DNA of 64,000 nt, taken from positions 1 through 64,000 of the forward strand of contig NZ_JAPFDR010000006.1 of assembly GCF_026168755.1 (NCBI RefSeq), in the 5' to 3' direction. The stretch is from Clostridium sp. (lineage in GTDB: Bacteria; Bacillota; Clostridia; Clostridiales; Clostridiaceae). Made by a program: the position numbers and the translations under genes. Shown here piece after piece: positions 17,952 to 29,195 of this stretch. A model generated the notes under the pieces. It was not told where the DNA came from, made no database searches, and was given only the letters and a program-made list of their open reading frames with translations. Positions within the stretch are counted from its first letter, which is position 1. The number at the start of each line of letters is the position of its first letter.

Positions 17952-20183
17952 GTGTATATAAAATTGAAAGGCAATACAGATAACAAAGAATTTAAGGAAA
18001 AGAGTATAGAAGAATATAAAAGTAAAGGTATTATAGCTATGTTGCTAATAATAGTTATTATAGCAACATCAGCATTAGGCATGTGTGCGGCATATCCATT
18101 AATAGAAGAAAATGCAAAGAATGTTTCATATACTAATTATTTTGATGAATATGATTTTACGGAAAAATTAGCATGTACTTTGTATTCTTCGTATTATAAT
18201 TCCTTAAATGAAAAAGCAGGAGGAACATTAGATCCAGCATCAACATTATTAAATATGCAAAAAAGCATATATGATAATGATGAATATTATGATGAAAGTG
18301 AATTTATAAATGGTTTTAATTCTAATTTTAATTATTGGAATCGTATGTTAGATAATCAGCTTGCAAATTTGAAGTATTATTTTTATGATAAAACTAATAA
18401 TGTAACAAAAACAAATATAAATTACGAAGTAGGTATTATTGAAAATAATATAGATTTATCATCAATAAAGAAAGATGAATATCAATTTTACGTAGCTATT
18501 AATTTTGATGAAAATGGTAATTTAACAATTAATGATATTAAAGGAGCTGACACTCAAAATTTTGAATACTATTTAAACCTTGCTTTAAGTGATTTCTTAA
18601 GTGATAATTACTACAATAGTGAGTATTATAATGCTACTATGAATCCAATTAAAAATATGGGTTTTGTATATGCAGTGCCTAATAATTTAGTGTTTAATGA
18701 TTCAATATCATGGGGAATCAGAGATGCACAGACATATGGATATCAAGTTGTAGGTGGGGTTGCAGTAATGATAATAGCTGCATTAGTAGCGATGGCTGCA
18801 TTAATATTCCCTATTAAAAGAGCAAATGAAATACCTCTATTTAAATGGGTATCAAAAATACCATTTGAAGTTTGGATAATTATAGTATCACTTACAGTAG
18901 CACTTTTGATTGTATCTTCCAGATATATGATTCATCCTGCATTAAATGGTCAATTAGAACATTTTATTGGATTTAATGTTGATTGGTTTACTGGAACAGA
19001 AAAGGTAATATGGGCATTAAACTTTATTAATTGGTTTATAGGATTTGGAATTGTATTCTTTTCTGTGTTAATAATAAAGTATATATTTAATTTAGGAATT
19101 AAAGAATATCTTAAGAGAAGAACAGTATTTGGAATAATATTAATGTTATTTATTAAAATTATTAAAATAACATTAGATGAAATAACAAAAGTAGATTTAA
19201 GAGAAAAGAATAATAAGTTAATCATAAAATTATTAGTAATAAATGCAGTAATATTATTAATAATAACTTCTATTTGGTTCTTTGGAATTCCTGTAGTTAT
19301 ACTTTATTCAATAGTTTTATTCTTTGTAATAAGAAAATATGTTGATAAAATAAGCGAAAAATATAGCAAATTAAGAGAAGCTACAAGTAAAATTGCTCAA
19401 GGAAAATTAGATGTTAATATAGAAGAGGATTTAGGTCTTTTTGAACCCTTTAAAGAAGATTTGAAAGAAATTCAAAAAGGTTTCAAAAAAGCTGTAGATG
19501 AAGAAGTTAAGAGTCAAAAAATGAAAACTGACTTGATATCAAATGTATCACATGATTTAAAGACTCCCTTAACAGCAATAATTACTTATGCGGATCTTTT
19601 AAAAGATGAAAATTTATCAGAGGAAAAACGTAAGCAATATATTGAAACATTAGATAGAAAAGCCCAAAGACTCCAAGTTTTAATAGAAGATTTATTTGAA
19701 ATGAGTAAAGCTACAAGTGGAAATATAACATTAAATATAGAAAATATTGATGTTGTATCTTTAATGAAACAAACATTACTTGAATTAGAGGATAAGCTTA
19801 AGGAAGCAAATTTATTAGTTAGAAATAATATACCAGAAGGTAAGGTTTTATTACCTTTAGATAGTCAACGTACATTTAGAGTATTTGAAAATTTAGTAAT
19901 TAATATGACTAAATATGCAATGCCTAATACAAGAGTTTTTATTGATATTATTGAAAATGAAAAGCATGTTGAAGTAATAATGAAAAATATGGCTGCAGAA
20001 GAAATAACATTTAATGTAGATACAATAGCAGAAAGATTTGTAAGAGGGGATGAATCAAGAAATACTGAGGGTTCTGGGTTAGGTCTTGCAATTGCTAAGA
20101 GCTTTGTTGAATTACAAGGTGGAACTTTTAACATAAGTGTAGATGGAGATCTATTTAAAGTAACAATAACATTTGTAAAATAA
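17952..20183 (+). CDS. Large multi-membrane-span sensor histidine kinase (VanS-like)
   Basis: The 743-residue kinase has a first membrane helix near 27-49, an extracellular domain of about 200 residues rich in Tyr and Asn, then helices near 265-287, 306-323, 360-378 and a pair around 425-460. A HAMP-like segment precedes HisKA, whose acceptor is His534 in SNVSHDLKTPL. The catalytic domain has FENLVINMTKYAM as N box and GSGLGLAIAK as G2. The G1 Asp motif is replaced by NMAAEE, as in related clostridial kinases. The start is uncertain: GTG at 17952 is only one base from AAAGGA, and TTG at 17964 is spaced better. Confidence 0.87.
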   Translation: MYIKLKGNTDNKEFKEKSIEEYKSKGIIAMLLIIVIIATSALGMCAAYPLIEENAKNVSYTNYFDEYDFTEKLACTLYSSYYNSLNEKAGGTLDPASTLLNMQKSIYDNDEYYDESEFINGFNSNFNYWNRMLDNQLANLKYYFYDKTNNVTKTNINYEVGIIENNIDLSSIKKDEYQFYVAINFDENGNLTINDIKGADTQNFEYYLNLALSDFLSDNYYNSEYYNATMNPIKNMGFVYAVPNNLVFNDSISWGIRDAQTYGYQVVGGVAVMIIAALVAMAALIFPIKRANEIPLFKWVSKIPFEVWIIIVSLTVALLIVSSRYMIHPALNGQLEHFIGFNVDWFTGTEKVIWALNFINWFIGFGIVFFSVLIIKYIFNLGIKEYLKRRTVFGIILMLFIKIIKITLDEITKVDLREKNNKLIIKLLVINAVILLIITSIWFFGIPVVILYSIVLFFVIRKYVDKISEKYSKLREATSKIAQGKLDVNIEEDLGLFEPFKEDLKEIQKGFKKAVDEEVKSQKMKTDLISNVSHDLKTPLTAIITYADLLKDENLSEEKRKQYIETLDRKAQRLQVLIEDLFEMSKATSGNITLNIENIDVVSLMKQTLLELEDKLKEANLLVRNNIPEGKVLLPLDSQRTFRVFENLVINMTKYAMPNTRVFIDIIENEKHVEVIMKNMAAEEITFNVDTIAERFVRGDESRNTEGSGLGLAIAKSFVELQGGTFNISVDGDLFKVTITFVK

Positions 20184-20190
20184 AGGTAGT

Positions 20191-20200
20191 GCCTCCGGGG
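20191..20200 (+). repeat. Half-site of the GC-rich palindrome family
   Basis: GCCTCCGGGG occurs 8 bases after the kinase stop. The same string forms the arm tip of the perfect palindrome at 29196-29250. Here the right arm is missing, so this looks like a decayed copy. Ten bases is short, but such GC-rich text is rare in this A/T-rich window. Confidence 0.4.
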
Positions 20201-20224
20201 AACAGACATATATTGTAAAAAATA

Positions 20225-20275
20225 GGGGTTGTCGCATTAGTGGATTTTACTAGCTAATGTGACATCCTTTTATAT
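20225..20275 (+). terminator. Terminator of the VanS-like kinase gene
   Basis: GGTTGTCGCATTAG at 20227-20240 pairs with CTAATGTGACATCC at 20254-20267 with one mismatch and one G-U pair, then TTTTAT follows. Confidence 0.82.
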
Positions 20276-20456
20276 TTTCATAGAAGAACATAAATATATT
20301 ATAAGTTTGCAGAAAGGGAATTAAGTAGAGAAGTTTTAGATTTTATAAATATGGAATGTGAAAATTTCGAACTTAGAAATGAAGATATAAAAAATAAATA
20401 TATATTAATTTTAGAAGAGTTAGAAAATAAATATTAAATTTTGGAGGAAATAAATA

Positions 20457-20525
20457 TGATAACAAGGGATATGACAATAGGTAAAATTATAAATTCAAAT
20501 TAAAAGGCAGCTGATATATTATTTT
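20457..20525 (+). pseudogene. Remnant of a DUF1858-type small protein gene
   Basis: A strong binding site (TTTGGAGGAAATAAAT) leads to an ATG and the frame MITRDMTIGKIINSN, stop, KAADILF, stop. This is the conserved beginning of DUF1858 proteins (M-I-T-K-D-M-T-I-G then a K/Y-x-x-x-A-x-x-L pattern), with two stops in the first 25 codons. The Cys-rich end expected for the family is absent. Just upstream, from about 20307, a short frame FAERELSREVLDFIN runs to a stop at 20434-20436; it may be the tail of another lost gene. The rest of the region to 20600 holds nothing I recognise. Confidence 0.68.
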
Positions 20526-20598
20526 AGTTGTATTTGATCTATATTCAAAAAAGAAGAAAGCATAATATATTATATTTTAAAAATTGTATCGTAAAACA

Positions 20599-20647
20599 AG
20601 AGACACTTAATTAGAGTTATATTAAATCTAATTAAGTGTCTTTTTTA
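20599..20647. terminator. Bidirectional terminator before the MATE gene
   Basis: AGACACTTAATTAG and CTAATTAAGTGTCT form a perfect 14-bp stem with T runs on both outward sides. It ends the minus-strand MATE transcript and any read-through from the left. Confidence 0.88.
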
Positions 20648-20666
20648 GTTATTTTAAATTTATATA

Positions 20667-22028
20667 TTATGCTAATTCAGCTTTATGTAGCATATTTAAT
20701 GATTTAAACTCCTTGAATATTAGAGCTAATGTTATAACAACAGATAGGAAATCAGCACAGGCACCTGCAGCCCAAACTCCATCTAATCCCATAAATAAAG
20801 GCAATATTAAAGTAAATGGAATTAATAATATAACTTGTCTAAGCAAGCTAACAAACATAGACATTTTAGCTTTACCTACTGATTGGAAATAACTAGTTGA
20901 AACAATATTAATTCCTACTATAGGCATCATTAATAAATACATTCTAACTCCTTTTACAGCAACAGCAGTAAGTTCAGGGTCATTATTAAATAAGCCTATT
21001 GCAAATTGAGGGAAAGTCTGAATTAGAATTCCACCAATAGTACAAATAACTGTAGCAGAAATAGTAGCGATTTTAAATGTTTTTTTAGCTCTATCGTATT
21101 TTTTAGCACCATAGTTAAATCCTATAATTGGTTGACAACCTTGATTAATACCAAATATAGGCATCATAAATACCATGTTAATAGCTCCTATTATAGCCAT
21201 AGCTCCTATAGATAAATCATTACCATATGATTTTAAAGAGTTATTAGCAACAACTTGCACCAAACTGTTAGCAATTTGAGTTGCAAAGGGAGCGATACCA
21301 ATTGCAAATGTCATCATGACTAAGTTTTTGTTTAATCTCATATTTTTAATTTTTAATTTTAAGTTAGAATTTCCTTTAGTGTAGTAGTAAAGAATTATGA
21401 TGAATGTAAGAGCTTGAGAAATAACAGTTGCAAATGCAGCTCCTCTAATTCCCATGTTTAATACAAAAACAAATAAATAGTCTAATACTATATTAGTACC
21501 ACATCCAATAACCATTGTTATTGAAGCTAGCTTAGGATTACCATCAGCTCTTACAGTACTATTTAATGCAAAAGAAAGAATATTAAATGTACATCCGCCT
21601 AAAATTACAATAATATATTGTTTAGCATAAAATAAAGTATTTTCACTTGCTCCAAAAAGATTCAATATTGGATTTAAGAAGACAAGTGCAATAATAGTGA
21701 TTGCAATACCAACTAATAAGCTTAATGTTAATGCGCTACCAATTAATCTTTCAGCATCATCTCTTTTACCACGGCCAAGGTTTAAAGAAATATTTGCTGT
21801 TGATCCAATTCCAATAAGCATACCAAATGCTAAAAGAATAGACATTATGGGCATTGTTATTCCAATACCTGTTAAAGCAAGAGAACCAACTTCAGGTATA
21901 CGTCCAATGAATATTCTATCCACAATATTATATAAAGCATTAACAAGCATACCAATTATTGCTGGTATGGAATATTTTAATAATAATTTCCCTATAGACT
22001 CTTCGCCTAATTGATTCTGATGTCTCAT
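20667..22028 (-). CDS. MATE-family multidrug/cation efflux transporter
   Basis: The 453-residue protein has about twelve hydrophobic segments in two homologous halves. MATE signatures are visible: LLLKYSIPAIIGMLVNALYNIVDRIFIG near the start (split here as SIPAIIGMLVNALYN and IVDRIFIG), GIGITMPI, and GINQGCQPIIGFNYGAKKYDRAK in the second half. It should export organic cations or drugs in exchange for Na+ or H+. GGAGG-type ribosome binding site lies at the minus-strand start. The gene is divergent from the fructose operon and has its own terminator. The substrate cannot be predicted. Confidence 0.93.
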   Translation of the reverse strand: MRHQNQLGEESIGKLLLKYSIPAIIGMLVNALYNIVDRIFIGRIPEVGSLALTGIGITMPIMSILLAFGMLIGIGSTANISLNLGRGKRDDAERLIGSALTLSLLVGIAITIIALVFLNPILNLFGASENTLFYAKQYIIVILGGCTFNILSFALNSTVRADGNPKLASITMVIGCGTNIVLDYLFVFVLNMGIRGAAFATVISQALTFIIILYYYTKGNSNLKLKIKNMRLNKNLVMMTFAIGIAPFATQIANSLVQVVANNSLKSYGNDLSIGAMAIIGAINMVFMMPIFGINQGCQPIIGFNYGAKKYDRAKKTFKIATISATVICTIGGILIQTFPQFAIGLFNNDPELTAVAVKGVRMYLLMMPIVGINIVSTSYFQSVGKAKMSMFVSLLRQVILLIPFTLILPLFMGLDGVWAAGACADFLSVVITLALIFKEFKSLNMLHKAELA

Positions 22029-22255
22029 ATTTTTCTCCTCCTATATAATTTAGAAATCATTTTAATGAATACTTATTTAAGTGTAATTTATACTCAATGT
22101 TGAATTTATATAATGTAAAATGATTGTCGAATTGACTTATATATTATACTGTTAAAAGCGTGATAAACACAACTAAAAAAGTTGGGAATGCAACTATTTT
22201 TTTGATATAAAAATATAAATTAGGATAATCTATTAGGAAATAAGGTGAATGATTA

Positions 22256-22288
22256 TGAATGAAAATGAAAGAATTTGAATGAAAATGA
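22256..22288 (+). promoter_or_regulatory. Tandem operator, probably for FruR
   Basis: TGAATGAAAATGA occurs twice as a direct repeat (22256-22268 and 22276-22288) with a 20-base period, so both copies face the same side of the helix. They end just before the -35 box of the fru operon. DeoR-type FruR regulators of Firmicutes bind direct repeats of this kind; the regulator gene is the first of the operon, so autorepression is likely. Confidence 0.72.
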
Positions 22289-22317
22289 TTGACTTGTGAT
22301 TGAAATTGGAGTATTAT
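22289..22317 (+). promoter_or_regulatory. Promoter of the fruR-fruK-fruA operon
   Basis: TTGACT at 22289-22294, a 17-base spacer, and TATTAT at 22312-22317 form a near-consensus vegetative promoter. The predicted start near 22324 leaves a leader of only about 15 bases, with the binding site GAGGAAG at its 5' end. Confidence 0.75.
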
Positions 22318-22338
22318 TAAATTGAGGAAGTGGTGTAA

Positions 22339-23091
22339 ATGTTATCAGAGAAAAGGCATAAGCTTATTTTAGAAAAGTTAGAAAAAGAATCAGTAGTGTA
22401 TTTAAATGATTTAGTTAAATATTTGAATACTTCAGAATCTACTATTAGAAGAGATTTAACTGCTCTTGATAAAGCAGGATTATTAAAGAAGGTTCATGGA
22501 GGAGCTACATTATTAAAAGAAATAAGTATAAATACAACTGATGATATTGTTGAGAATAGACAGGATTTAAATATAGATGAAAAGTTAAAGATTGCAGAAT
22601 ATGCTGCATCATTAATAGAAGATAATGATTTAGTATATATAGATGCAGGAACAACTACAGAACTTATGATTAATTTTATAAATAATACAAAAGCTATATT
22701 TGTAACTAACGGAATTGTTCATGCAAGAAAGTTAATTAAAAAGAAATGTATTACATATATTTTAGGTGGAGAATTAAAGCTTGCCACTGAAGCCATAGTA
22801 GGAGCTGAAACTGTAAATAGTTTAAGAAAATACAATTTTACAAAGGGCTTTTTTGGATCAAATGGAGTAGATATTGAAAGAGGATTTACTACACCAGATG
22901 TTAAAGAAGCTATGGTAAAAAGTGAGGCATTACATAGAAGTAAAAAAAGATTTATTTTATGTGATAAATCAAAATTTGATGAAATAAGTTCAATAACTTT
23001 TGCAAATATTAAAGAAGCTAAAATAATAACTAGAGGTTTAGAGAATAATAGATATAGATACGAAACAGAAATTTTGGAGGTGGAAAATTAA
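22339..23091 (+). CDS. fruR: DeoR-family transcriptional repressor of the fructose operon
   Basis: The 250-residue protein has an N-terminal DeoR helix-turn-helix (LVKYLNTSESTIRRDLTAL) and a C-terminal DeoRC sugar-phosphate sensor with YIDAGTTTELM and GSNGVDIERGFTTPD. It should bind the tandem operator at its own promoter and release it when fructose 1-phosphate accumulates. Its stop overlaps the fruK start by one base, fixing it as the first gene of the operon. The gene name follows from this context and family. Confidence 0.92.
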   Translation: MLSEKRHKLILEKLEKESVVYLNDLVKYLNTSESTIRRDLTALDKAGLLKKVHGGATLLKEISINTTDDIVENRQDLNIDEKLKIAEYAASLIEDNDLVYIDAGTTTELMINFINNTKAIFVTNGIVHARKLIKKKCITYILGGELKLATEAIVGAETVNSLRKYNFTKGFFGSNGVDIERGFTTPDVKEAMVKSEALHRSKKRFILCDKSKFDEISSITFANIKEAKIITRGLENNRYRYETEILEVEN

Positions 23092-23996
23092 TGATATATA
23101 CAATAACGTTTAATCCAGCTTTAGATTATATTGTTAAGATGGATGAATTCAACTTAGGCCATGTTAATAGAAGTAATAAAGAATTTGTTTATGCTGGTGG
23201 AAAAGGAATTAATGTATCAATAGTATTAAACAATCTAGAAGTTAAAAGTAAGGCACTAGGGTTTATAGCTGGTTTTACTGGAGATGAAATAGAAAGAAGA
23301 GTTAGAGAGTTTGGATGTGATACAGATTTCATAAAACTAAAAGAAGGTATGTCCAGAATAAATGTAAAAATAAAAGCTGATGTTGAAAGTGAAATAAATG
23401 GTGGTGGACCAGATATATCAGCAGAAGCATTAGAAGAACTTTATGGAAAGTTAGACACATTAAAAGCTGGAGATATATTAGTTTTAGCAGGTAGTATTCC
23501 AAAAACAATGCCAACAGATGTTTATGAAAGAATAATGGAAAGACTTCAAGAAAAAGGTGTTAAGTTTATAGTTGATACAACTGGTGAATCATTACTTAAG
23601 GTATTAAAGTATAATCCATTTTTGATAAAACCAAATCATCATGAACTTGGAGAGTTATTTGGAGTAAAACTTAATAATAAAGAAGAAGTTATAGAGTATG
23701 CAAAGAAACTTAAAGATATGGGGGCACAAAATGTAATTATATCTATGGCTGGAGATGGAGCAGTGTTAATAGACTCTAATGGAGGAGTTACAACAAGTAA
23801 TGTACCAAAAGGAATAGTAAAAAACTCAGTTGGAGCAGGAGATTCAATGGTTGCTGGATTTATAGCTGGATATTTAAATTCAGAAAAAATTGAAGATGGA
23901 TTTAAATTAGGTGTAGCAACAGGAAGTGCATCAGCATTTTCAGAAGGGTTAGCTACAAAAGATTATGTTTACAAATTATTACAACAAGTAAAATAA
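23091..23996 (+). CDS. fruK: 1-Phosphofructokinase
   Basis: This 301-residue PfkB/LacC-type kinase converts fructose 1-phosphate to fructose 1,6-bisphosphate. Family signatures are the N-terminal YAGGKGINVSIVLNNL and the C-terminal NSVGAGDSMVAGF, with the catalytic Asp in GAGD. Its length is normal. It sits between the repressor and the fructose PTS permease, the standard order for fruRKA. It works in the cytosol on the product of the PTS uptake step. Confidence 0.95.
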   Translation: MIYTITFNPALDYIVKMDEFNLGHVNRSNKEFVYAGGKGINVSIVLNNLEVKSKALGFIAGFTGDEIERRVREFGCDTDFIKLKEGMSRINVKIKADVESEINGGGPDISAEALEELYGKLDTLKAGDILVLAGSIPKTMPTDVYERIMERLQEKGVKFIVDTTGESLLKVLKYNPFLIKPNHHELGELFGVKLNNKEEVIEYAKKLKDMGAQNVIISMAGDGAVLIDSNGGVTTSNVPKGIVKNSVGAGDSMVAGFIAGYLNSEKIEDGFKLGVATGSASAFSEGLATKDYVYKLLQQVK

Positions 23997-24018
23997 ATAG
24001 TTTAAGGAGGAATAAAAA

Positions 24019-25950
24019 GTGAAAATTACTGATTTATTAAAAAAGAATGGTATAGCACTTAATCCTAAAGTAGATTCTAAAGAAGCAGCAATAAATAAAT
24101 TAGTTGATTTAATGGATGCTACAGGAAGATTAAGAGATAAAGAGGCATATAAAAATGCTGTTTTAGAAAGAGAAAGTCTAAGCACAACAGGAATTGGAGA
24201 TAATATAGCAATTCCACATGCTAAGACAAGTGCAGTAAAGGAAGCAGGTCTTAGTGCAATGGTACTTACTAATGGTGTTGATTATGATTCATTAGATGGT
24301 GAGCCAGCAAAGTTATTCTTCATGATAGCAGCACCAGAAGGTGAAAATAATCTTCACTTAGATGTATTAGCAAGATTATCAATGATGTTAATGGATCCAG
24401 ATTTTAAAGAGCAATTAATAAATGCTAAAAGTGTTGATGAGTTTTTATCACTTATTGATTCTAAAGAAAATGATAAATTAAAAGCAGAAAATGATAAAGA
24501 AGAGGCTCAAAAGGCACAAACTAATGGATATAGAGTATTAGCTGTTACTGCATGTCCAACAGGTATAGCTCATACATTTATGGCAGCTGAGGCTTTAGAA
24601 AATAAAGCTAAGGATATGGGAATTACAATAAAAGTTGAAACTAATGGTTCAGGAGGAGCTAAAAATGTTTTAACTGATGAAGAAATAGCTAATGCTGAAT
24701 GTATAATAGTTGCAGCTGATAAAAAAGTTGAAATGGCTAGATTTGAAGGAAAGAAGGTTATTCAAACTAAGGTTGCAAATGGAATTCATAAAACAGAAGA
24801 ATTATTAAATAGAGCTACTAGTGGAAATGCGCCAGTTTACAATCATGCAGGTGGAAGTGATAGTGAAGGTTCATCATCAGAAGATGGAGAAAGCATTGGA
24901 AGGCAAATATATAAACACTTAATGAATGGTGTATCTCATATGTTACCATTTGTTATTGGTGGAGGTATATTAATAGCTTTAGCATTCTTATTAGACAATT
25001 ACAGTATTAACCCAGCTAACTTTGGTAAAAATACTCCAATAGCTGCATTAATAAAAACTATAGGTGAAACTGCATTTGGATTTATGTTACCAGTACTTGC
25101 AGGATATATTTCAATGAGTATTGCAGATAGACCAGGTCTTGCAGTTGGTTTCGTTGGTGGTATGTTAGCTAATTTAGGAACAACTTATGCAAGTGCATTT
25201 GATTCTTCAGTATCAGTTATTAGTGGAGGTTTCTTAGGAGCATTATTTGCAGGTTTCTTAGGTGGTTACTTAGTATTAGGATTAAAGAAGGTATTTGATA
25301 AATTACCACAATCATTAGAAGGTTTAAAACCAACATTATTATATCCTTTCTTTGGTATTGGATTAATTGGATTAATAATGATATTTGTAAATCCGTTCTT
25401 TGGTGGAATAAATGAAGCAATTACAAATTTCCTTAACTCAATGGGTGGAACAAGTAAATTATTATTAGGAATTGTTGTTGCAGGTATGATGTCAATTGAT
25501 ATGGGTGGTCCTTTCAATAAAGCAGCATACGTATTTGGTACAGCATCACTTGCATCTGGTAACTATGAAGTAATGGCAGCTGTAATGGCTGGTGGTATGG
25601 TTCCACCACTTGCAATAGCTTTAGCATCAACATTCTTTAAGAATAAATTTACTAAGAGAGAAAGACAATCAGCACTTACAAATTACATTATGGGATTATC
25701 ATTTATAACAGAAGGTGCAATTCCTTTTGCTGCAGCAGATCCATTAAGAGTTATACCTTCATGTGTAGTAGGTTCTGCAACAGCTGGAGCGCTTACAATG
25801 TTATTTAACTGTCAATTAAGAGCTCCTCATGGTGGAATATTTGTATTACCTGTAATAGGAAATCCATTTGGATACTTAGCAGCTGTTGCTGTTGGTTCTG
25901 TAGTAGGAATGGTAATGTTAGCATTATTAAAGAAAAAGGTAGAAGAATAA
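24019..25950 (+). CDS. fruA: Fructose PTS permease EIIABC
   Basis: The 643-residue fusion imports fructose and phosphorylates it at C1. Domain order is EIIA (about 1-150; phospho-His67 in GDNIAIPHAKTS), EIIB (about 170-265; Cys179 in VTACPTGIAHTFMAAEAL), then a membrane EIIC from about 295 (IYKHLMNGVSHMLPFVIGGG). The start is GTG with AAGGAGG nine bases upstream. It is the last gene of the operon, followed by a terminator. All three active-site regions look intact. Confidence 0.96.
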   Translation: MKITDLLKKNGIALNPKVDSKEAAINKLVDLMDATGRLRDKEAYKNAVLERESLSTTGIGDNIAIPHAKTSAVKEAGLSAMVLTNGVDYDSLDGEPAKLFFMIAAPEGENNLHLDVLARLSMMLMDPDFKEQLINAKSVDEFLSLIDSKENDKLKAENDKEEAQKAQTNGYRVLAVTACPTGIAHTFMAAEALENKAKDMGITIKVETNGSGGAKNVLTDEEIANAECIIVAADKKVEMARFEGKKVIQTKVANGIHKTEELLNRATSGNAPVYNHAGGSDSEGSSSEDGESIGRQIYKHLMNGVSHMLPFVIGGGILIALAFLLDNYSINPANFGKNTPIAALIKTIGETAFGFMLPVLAGYISMSIADRPGLAVGFVGGMLANLGTTYASAFDSSVSVISGGFLGALFAGFLGGYLVLGLKKVFDKLPQSLEGLKPTLLYPFFGIGLIGLIMIFVNPFFGGINEAITNFLNSMGGTSKLLLGIVVAGMMSIDMGGPFNKAAYVFGTASLASGNYEVMAAVMAGGMVPPLAIALASTFFKNKFTKRERQSALTNYIMGLSFITEGAIPFAAADPLRVIPSCVVGSATAGALTMLFNCQLRAPHGGIFVLPVIGNPFGYLAAVAVGSVVGMVMLALLKKKVEE

Positions 25951-25968
25951 AATAGAAAAATTTTAAAG

Positions 25969-26012
25969 GTCTGAGATATTTACTGATTTAGTTAGTGTCT
26001 CAGACATTTTTA
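25969..26012 (+). terminator. Terminator of the fructose operon
   Basis: GTCTGAGA and TCTCAGAC pair across a 21-base loop, followed by ATTTTTAT. Confidence 0.8.
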
Positions 26013-26050
26013 TACTTCAAGGCATATAAATGAAGGGGGAATAATTATTT

Positions 26051-26917
26051 ATGTGGATATTATACGCATTAGGATCTGCATTTTTTGCAGGAGTTACCTC
26101 TATTTTAGCTAAAGTAGGTGTTAAAGATGTAGATTCTCATTTAGCAACAGCTATAAGAACAATTATAGTTTTAATTTTTTCATGGATAATGGTATTTATA
26201 ATTGGCTCACAAAGTGCAATAGCAAACATTAATGGAAAAGCTTTTTTATTCTTAATTTTATCGGGTTTATCAACAGGAGCATCTTGGTTATGTTATTTTA
26301 AAGCATTGCAATTAGGTGATGTAAATAAGGTAGTACCTATTGATAAGAGTAGTACAATTTTAACAATGGTTTTAGCTTTTATTTTATTAAATGAAAAGAT
26401 AACTACAAATATGGTAGTTGGAATGATTGGAATAGCTATTGGAACTTACTTAATGATTCAAAAGAAAGAAGGAGTAGAAAAGGTGGTTAAGGGGAAAGCG
26501 TGGTTAATATATGCTTTATTATCAGCTTTATTTGCTTCATTAACGTCTATATTAGGTAAGGTTGGTATAGAAAATGTTGAATCAAATTTAGGAACAGCTA
26601 TTAGAACAATAGTTGTACTTATAATGGCTTGGATTATAGTTTTTGCTACTAAAAAGCAAGGTGATATTAAGAAGATTGATAAGAATAGTTTAATATTTTT
26701 AATTTTATCTGGAATAGCAACTGGTGCATCGTGGATTTGTTATTATAAAGCTTTACAAGATGGACTAGCTTCTATAGTTGTTCCAATAGACAAGCTTAGT
26801 ATTTTAGTAACTATATTATTTGCTTATGTATTTTTAAAAGAAAAATTATCAAAGAAATCATTATTAGGTTTAATTTTAATTGTAGTTGGAACATTAGTAT
26901 TATTAATAAAAGTTTAG
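26051..26917 (+). CDS. EamA-family (DMT) transporter
   Basis: The 288-residue protein consists of two homologous EamA repeats of five hydrophobic segments each. The repeat starts are visible: ILYALGSAFFAGVTSILAKVG at 3-23 (written in two parts ILYALGSAFFAG and VTSILAKVG) and LIYALLSALFASLTSILGKVG later, each followed by AIRTI and GASW-C-Y-KALQ. It is a drug/metabolite exporter-type protein with unknown substrate. GGGGGA lies before the ATG. It appears to be a single-gene unit, with a YdeI-like gene 57 bases downstream. Confidence 0.9.
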   Translation: MWILYALGSAFFAGVTSILAKVGVKDVDSHLATAIRTIIVLIFSWIMVFIIGSQSAIANINGKAFLFLILSGLSTGASWLCYFKALQLGDVNKVVPIDKSSTILTMVLAFILLNEKITTNMVVGMIGIAIGTYLMIQKKEGVEKVVKGKAWLIYALLSALFASLTSILGKVGIENVESNLGTAIRTIVVLIMAWIIVFATKKQGDIKKIDKNSLIFLILSGIATGASWICYYKALQDGLASIVVPIDKLSILVTILFAYVFLKEKLSKKSLLGLILIVVGTLVLLIKV

Positions 26918-26974
26918 ATGAGGGAAAGTTAATTTAACTTTACTATAAGGTTAATGATAGGAGGACAATAACAA

Positions 26975-27433
26975 ATGAAAAAATTTAATGCTGAAATAAA
27001 AAAGGTAGAAGAAAAAGATGGAGCATATATAGAGATACCTTTTGATGTAGAACAAGTATATGGAGCTAGGAGAGTAAAGGTAAAAGCAACCTTTGATGGA
27101 GTTGAATATAGAGGCTCAATAGTTAAGATGGGATTACCATGTTATATTATAGGAATAACTAAAGAGATAAGAAAAAAGATAGCAAAGGAACCAGGAGACG
27201 TAATTGATGTAACAATAGAAAAAGATGAAGAAGAAAGAATTATTGAGACACCTATGGATTTTAAAGCAAGAATAGAGTTAGATGATAATATAAAAGAATT
27301 TTGGAATACATTATCTTTTTCTATTCAAAAAAAGTATGTTACATGGATAACTTCAGCTAAGAAGGAAGAGACAAGAAATAAAAGAATAAATGAAGCAATA
27401 GAAAAGCTGAAAAATAAAGAGAAGATAAAATAG
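26975..27433 (+). CDS. DUF1905/YdeI-like protein
   Basis: The 152-residue protein has an N-terminal DUF1905 beta-barrel (MKKFNAEIKKVEEKDGAY, then GSIVKMGLPCYIIGITKEIR and a closing E-P-G-D-V motif) and a C-terminal YdeI helical segment (KEFWNTLSFSIQKKYVTWI, TRNKRINEAIEKLKN). YdeI relatives have been linked to bacteriocin or antimicrobial peptide tolerance, but function is poorly known. GATAGGAGG supports the start. It is cytosolic by composition. Confidence 0.88.
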   Translation: MKKFNAEIKKVEEKDGAYIEIPFDVEQVYGARRVKVKATFDGVEYRGSIVKMGLPCYIIGITKEIRKKIAKEPGDVIDVTIEKDEEERIIETPMDFKARIELDDNIKEFWNTLSFSIQKKYVTWITSAKKEETRNKRINEAIEKLKNKEKIK

Positions 27434-27522
27434 CATTATTGTGTTAAAAAAAGCCTATATTTTGCAAGTAAAGCAATAAGAAGATTATGTATAATCACAT
27501 TATAAATCATTAATTGTAATAA

Positions 27523-29190
<1,668 letters not shown>

Positions 29191-29195
29191 AATAA

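Noticed and set aside
16939..20183. Response regulator and VanS-like kinase as one operon
   Set aside because: A strong terminator and about 300 bases lie between them. They are probably functional partners but not clearly one transcript.
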